From contig NZ_QURN01000008.1 in NCBI RefSeq assembly GCF_003403035.1, forward strand, positions 156,698 to 220,697: 64,000 nt of DNA, given 5' to 3'. Positions within the stretch are counted from its first letter, which is position 1. Each line of letters starts with the position of its first letter. This document shows positions 61,128-64,000 of this stretch, piece after piece. The notes beneath the pieces were generated by a model, which ran no database searches, was not told the DNA's origin, and saw only the letters and a program-made list of their open reading frames with translations. This stretch comes from Mesorhizobium denitrificans (GTDB taxonomy: Bacteria; Pseudomonadota; Alphaproteobacteria; Rhizobiales; Rhizobiaceae). The translations under genes were made by a program, and so were the position numbers.

Positions 61128-62489
61128 TCAAAGCTTGAGGTCGAAAGGCTCCCCCTTAACAACCTTCAAAAGCAAATCGGCCATCGCCTTTGAATATTTA
61201 TGAGTGACGTTCTTGTGGCCTGTTTTGACCGCGCAGTGGTAATTGTTGTCATTCTCAAGGATGTTGACACCGGTCTCTTTGGCAACCTTTTCAATAAGCT
61301 GCCTTGCCCCATGCCAGCCGGGAAATCCCAACTGTTGCCCGACCTGAGACAAAATGAAGGGGTGAGTTAGGTTTGTATTTGTTGCGGGGGCTATTCCGAG
61401 AAGTCTCGGGAGTTCATCTGCCTTGTCAGCAACCGCCTCAAGCATTCCATAATCCACCTCGACCTTGCGCATCGGAATGTCAGTACGGATGAGCTTGTAC
61501 GTTCTGGCGGCAAGTGCCCTTAGCAGCTTGGTGTTGATCGGTTTGAACTCTCGCTCTTGGGCTATGGCTTTAAAAACCCATGAAAACTCACCGGCGATGA
61601 TCGCTCGAACGCGGTACTGTTTGTCACCACTTCCGACAACATACTCTTCCTGAAAGTTTTTCATCTCGGAGGCGGAAGGGTCCCACTGGACATAAAAGAT
61701 ATTACTGATGAACTTGCTGTCGTCGCCAATTATCCGACCCACGTCTTGAATAATCTCAGTCACATTCGGGTCACCAAAACCGTACCCAAAGATGAAAACC
61801 GGATGCTCTGCAAGGTAAGTTAGGAGCTTGGCAGAGATGTACATTTTCTTCTCTCTGTAGTCCCGGTAATCCTCTCCAGTAATGACCAGCGTTTGGGGAT
61901 CACTCATCGAACCATGTATCTTAAAAATCTCACCTATCAGGTTGAGGTTAGATCGGATTACCTGTTCCCCTATAACCGGCTCATACCCCTCAAACAGTTC
62001 CTCAAGAAATCCGTCGTAGTTGGTTGTTATGATCGCGTGAGGGTTAGCTTCACGCAGAAGGGTGATCTCCTCAATCAAGTCGAGCTTTTGTATCTCTTCA
62101 GCGTTTGGCGATATGCCCTCTATGTAAGAGGCCACCAAATGCTTGAAGAAGGCATCTCTTGATCCCTTCTCGTCGAACATCTTCGCTGGGAATTGGTTTT
62201 TCCCTTTATCCCAAGCCCACTGGAATGCTCGCCCCTCAAGCTCGGTTCCTATGTCAATTGGCCGACCGGAATGGTTCTGGACAAGGAATGCAAACTCCTC
62301 ATTGGTCATGCCGATTTTGTCCGCAACAGCCTTGAGCAAATCGATCCAACTCGGTGCAGAGAAGTATCGCTTCGACATCCCGGCCCCAACGAAAAACACT
62401 GGTTGAACCTCAAGTTCAGTCAGCGTGTTCCGTATAAGGGCATCTTGTCGTTCGATGTATCTGCGGTATTCGTCCGTTGGCAGTCCCAT
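61128..62489 (-). CDS. SIR2-domain protein, putative anti-phage NADase
   Basis: A 453-aa protein with an N-terminal SIR2 fold (about 28-280): FFVGAGMSKRYFSAPSWIDLL (NAD-binding GAGxS), ITTNYDGFLE, KIHGSM (catalytic histidine) and FIFGYGFGDPNV. A C-terminal region of about 170 residues is unassigned and ends SQVGQQLGFPGWHGARQLIEKVAKETG..., a compact helix-turn-helix-like unit. Bacterial SIR2 proteins of this type degrade NAD on phage infection. No Argonaute, HerA or TIR partner is visible; the HEPN-like gene converges on it. Confidence 0.8.
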   Translation of the reverse strand: MGLPTDEYRRYIERQDALIRNTLTELEVQPVFFVGAGMSKRYFSAPSWIDLLKAVADKIGMTNEEFAFLVQNHSGRPIDIGTELEGRAFQWAWDKGKNQFPAKMFDEKGSRDAFFKHLVASYIEGISPNAEEIQKLDLIEEITLLREANPHAIITTNYDGFLEELFEGYEPVIGEQVIRSNLNLIGEIFKIHGSMSDPQTLVITGEDYRDYREKKMYISAKLLTYLAEHPVFIFGYGFGDPNVTEIIQDVGRIIGDDSKFISNIFYVQWDPSASEMKNFQEEYVVGSGDKQYRVRAIIAGEFSWVFKAIAQEREFKPINTKLLRALAARTYKLIRTDIPMRKVEVDYGMLEAVADKADELPRLLGIAPATNTNLTHPFILSQVGQQLGFPGWHGARQLIEKVAKETGVNILENDNNYHCAVKTGHKNVTHKYSKAMADLLLKVVKGEPFDLKL

Positions 62490-62685
62490 AAGAACATCCT
62501 TGATGTATTATCCCATCAGCAGTAGCCGCGTGTTGAGCGGTTCACAAGATTGGCCGCGCCGCGACAGCGATCGCTTTGAAAGGCAGCCGCCCCACTGCTT
62601 AAAAGGCGATGATGCTCAATTAGCAGATATTAATCCCTGATCGCTTAGTTAGCTTCGCATCCTTGGGGCTGCAAAGGGGAAAATA

Positions 62686-63222
62686 ATGGGATCGTTCTCG
62701 ATTTGGCACTGGGCCATTTTGGTCATCGTCTTAGGATCGATTTGGTATGCGATCTATCTCTCGTCCCGTAAGGTCAACGCTCAGGGTCAACCTGAGGGGA
62801 TCGGTGGGTGGCTGATGTTGATGGCAATTGGCGTCACTATCGCGCCTCTCAGAACGCTGAGTGAGATTAGCAAGAACGTCGAAAGCTACGGACAGCTTAT
62901 GGCTATCCCGAATGGTCCTGCGACGGTGTACGTTGAGGTTGGACTTTTCTTGGCGCTCTTGGTGCTTCAGGTCATTGTCGCGGTAGCACTCTATAAGAAG
63001 AAACGCACATTCCCCCGCCTTTACATGTACCAGTGGATAGCTGCCCCAGTGATCGTGTTAATCGACGTACTGGCTATTTCGTACTTCCTCAAGGTGGCCC
63101 CAGGAGACCTGCTAACCGTAGATGCTGTTGTCCCAGTCCTCGCTTCATTTGCTTTCGGTGCAATCTGGGTCTGGTATCTGTCAGCATCAGTTAGAGTGAG
63201 GAACACCTTCACGGAGGCATAA
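62686..63222 (+). CDS. DUF2569 membrane protein with TatA-like N-terminus
   Basis: A 178-aa membrane protein. The first nine residues MGSFSIWHW are identical to TatA at 22887-23108 and head a hydrophobic helix (AILVIVLGSIWYAIYL). After a short linker a DUF2569 region follows (GIGGWLMLMAIGVTIAPLRTL and three further helices). AAAGGGGA lies 6-10 nt before the ATG. It is divergent from the SIR2 gene with 196 bp between them. Function unknown. Confidence 0.7.
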   Translation: MGSFSIWHWAILVIVLGSIWYAIYLSSRKVNAQGQPEGIGGWLMLMAIGVTIAPLRTLSEISKNVESYGQLMAIPNGPATVYVEVGLFLALLVLQVIVAVALYKKKRTFPRLYMYQWIAAPVIVLIDVLAISYFLKVAPGDLLTVDAVVPVLASFAFGAIWVWYLSASVRVRNTFTEA

Positions 63223-63468
63223 GCATCAACGCCCGACGTTCGGAATATTTGGGGCATAAATCTGTGAACCCAATCTGATAGACGGACCACGCGGTGACCC
63301 CCGTACCCCCTCTCGTTTCCCCTAAATCAGGCCCTCAAGGTTTCCCATCAGGTCACCATCACCTGCCACTCACAGGTCTGACCAAGCTGCACCTTGAGCC
63401 ACAACCGAGAGTTTCACCTTGAAGTCACCCGAGGGGGTGGGGGAGCAGCAGCTGGGGTGTCATTTCCC

Positions 63469-63681
63469 ATGACGTCATGGTGGCATTCTAATGCGTTCAA
63501 CAGGTCGGGTGGTACAATTCACCATCCAGCACCAAACGCCTCTGTAATCGTCGGACTTGGATGGACAGGACCTCCCGCTTCGCTGGTCCTCAGCCTACGG
63601 CTTGCGGAAGCGTACGACCTCAGGAAGATCATCTACTTCGCCCAGAGGGAACTCAATCGGATCGAACGGGAGGTGAAATGA
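63469..63681 (+). CDS. Doubtful small ORF
   Basis: A 70-aa frame (MTSWWHSNAFNRSGGTI...) ending in a helix-like LRLAEAYDLRKIIYFAQRELNRIEREVK that looks protein-like. A TTG-started form reaches back to 63394. The start ATG lies in the 14-bp palindrome CCATGACGTCATGG (63467-63480). No family recognised. Confidence 0.35.
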   Translation: MTSWWHSNAFNRSGGTIHHPAPNASVIVGLGWTGPPASLVLSLRLAEAYDLRKIIYFAQRELNRIEREVK

Positions 63682-63776
63682 ATACCACCACCCCTAGCAC
63701 TACGGAGGGCTTCTGGGTTCCAGAGCCTTCCTTCACCAAGGCACAGTTGGACTGGCACTTTCTTTTGAGAGAATAA
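63678..63776 (+). CDS. Possible 32-residue small protein
   Basis: A short frame (MNTTTPSTTEGFWVPEPSFT...) overlaps the preceding frame by ATGA. It has a strong ribosome binding site, GGGAGGTG, 2-9 nt before its ATG. No family recognised; too short to judge by sequence alone. Confidence 0.35.
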   Translation: MNTTTPSTTEGFWVPEPSFTKAQLDWHFLLRE

Positions 63777-63867
63777 GACCTAACTCCCGAGAGGAGCGGC
63801 TCGATGGTGACCCCTAGCAATAACCCACCCACAAGGACCTAGGAGACGTTCACTAACGTATACCTTT

Positions 63868-63910
63868 GTGAACATACTGCTTGACATGTTCACTTAGCGT
63901 CCACTATTGT
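63868..63910 (+). promoter_or_regulatory. Dyad and promoter before the IS terminus
   Basis: GTGAACAT (63868-63875) and ATGTTCAC (63886-63893) are inverted repeats. TTGACA (63881) and TATTGT (63905) at 18-bp spacing form a plausible promoter reading toward the window end. No gene is visible in 63777-63867. Confidence 0.4.
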
Positions 63911-64000
63911 TGATTTCCACTCAGAAGTGAGCCGGGTTTTCCATCGAGAAGTGAGCCACCTCTGATTATGGATTTCGAGTCATGCTGGGGTCAATACGGT
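63908..64000 (+). mobile_element. Probable left terminus of an IS21-family element (cut by window end)
   Basis: TGTTGATTTCCAC is followed by two near-identical subterminal repeats, TTCCACTCAGAAGTGAGCC (63915-63933) and TTCCATCGAGAAGTGAGCC (63939-63957), 24 bp apart. Multiple terminal AAGTGAGCC repeats starting with TG are typical of IS21/IS408-type ends, where they bind the IstA transposase. The istA gene would begin beyond about 63980 and is not contained in the window. Confidence 0.55.

Noticed and set aside
61005..61138. Possible integrase remnant between the HEPN-like and SIR2 genes
   Set aside because: GGCGCTGGAGAAGG repeats the 3' end of the second integrase, but the frame is broken within ten codons and the shared stretch is only 14 bp, too short to call a pseudogene.
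61128..62489. SPARSA or SIR2-HerA system
   Set aside because: The SIR2 motif set is present, but no Argonaute, APAZ or HerA-like ATPase gene lies on either side within the window.
1..64000. CRISPR arrays or rRNA genes
   Set aside because: No regularly spaced direct repeats with unique spacers and no rRNA-like sequence were seen anywhere in the window.

Overview
The window looks like a chromosomal segment of an alphaproteobacterium of the order Hyphomicrobiales (Rhizobiales). The basis is the conserved block yajC-secDF-Mth938-phytoene synthase-like, pcm-surE-serS-tatCBA, scpBA-nagZ-SPOR-argS-dgt-erpA, a PopZ-type polar organizer, and tandem DUF1127 genes followed by CCTCCTCCC-loop hairpins. 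The family or genus cannot be fixed from what I can see.

Bases 1-5500 hold the end of a molybdenum hydroxylase cluster: a two-cistron catalytic subunit, a MoxR/CoxD AAA+ ATPase, a CoxE vWA protein and an amidohydrolase. Bases 5492-7170 carry a GDYXXLXY/DUF2157 membrane pair. Bases 7460-8081 carry two 46-residue DUF1127 genes and six stem-loops that present CCTCCTCCC in the loop (cuckoo/CcsR-type sRNA architecture), followed by trmFO. Bases 9571-33707 are mostly conserved housekeeping genes on the minus strand. Bases 33869-45669 carry an NCS2 purine permease with a structured leader that reaches the ribosome binding site, xthA, a Sel1 protein, an OmpP1/FadL porin, valS, popZ, tolC, a second PCMT-like gene and tRNA-Cys.

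At 46246 a tRNA-Asn begins the accessory half. A 15-bp copy of the tRNA 3' end recurs at 59012, delimiting a 12.7-kb integrated element. Its integrase lies next to the tRNA. Paired integrase arm-type repeats lie inside both ends, and an AlpA-like regulator sits at the far end. It also carries an AEP-primase/VapE-helicase gene, a candidate origin made of two opposed iteron groups flanking an AT-rich core, a DUF5681 terminase-small-like gene, a serine recombinase, a cold shock gene and a large virion-like protein. There is no capsid, portal, large terminase or tail gene, so it resembles a phage satellite (PICI-like) more than a prophage.

Immediately beyond the right repeat a second, unrelated tyrosine integrase begins, with its own paired repeats at the same 12-bp pitch. 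It is followed by a HEPN-motif protein, a SIR2-domain protein and a DUF2569 membrane protein that carries a TatA-like N-terminus. This looks like a second element in tandem at the same tRNA, with defence-like cargo. Its far end is outside the window. The last 100 bases look like the terminus of an IS21-family insertion sequence. Base-level coordinates were read by eye; functional calls rest on motif recognition, without any database search.
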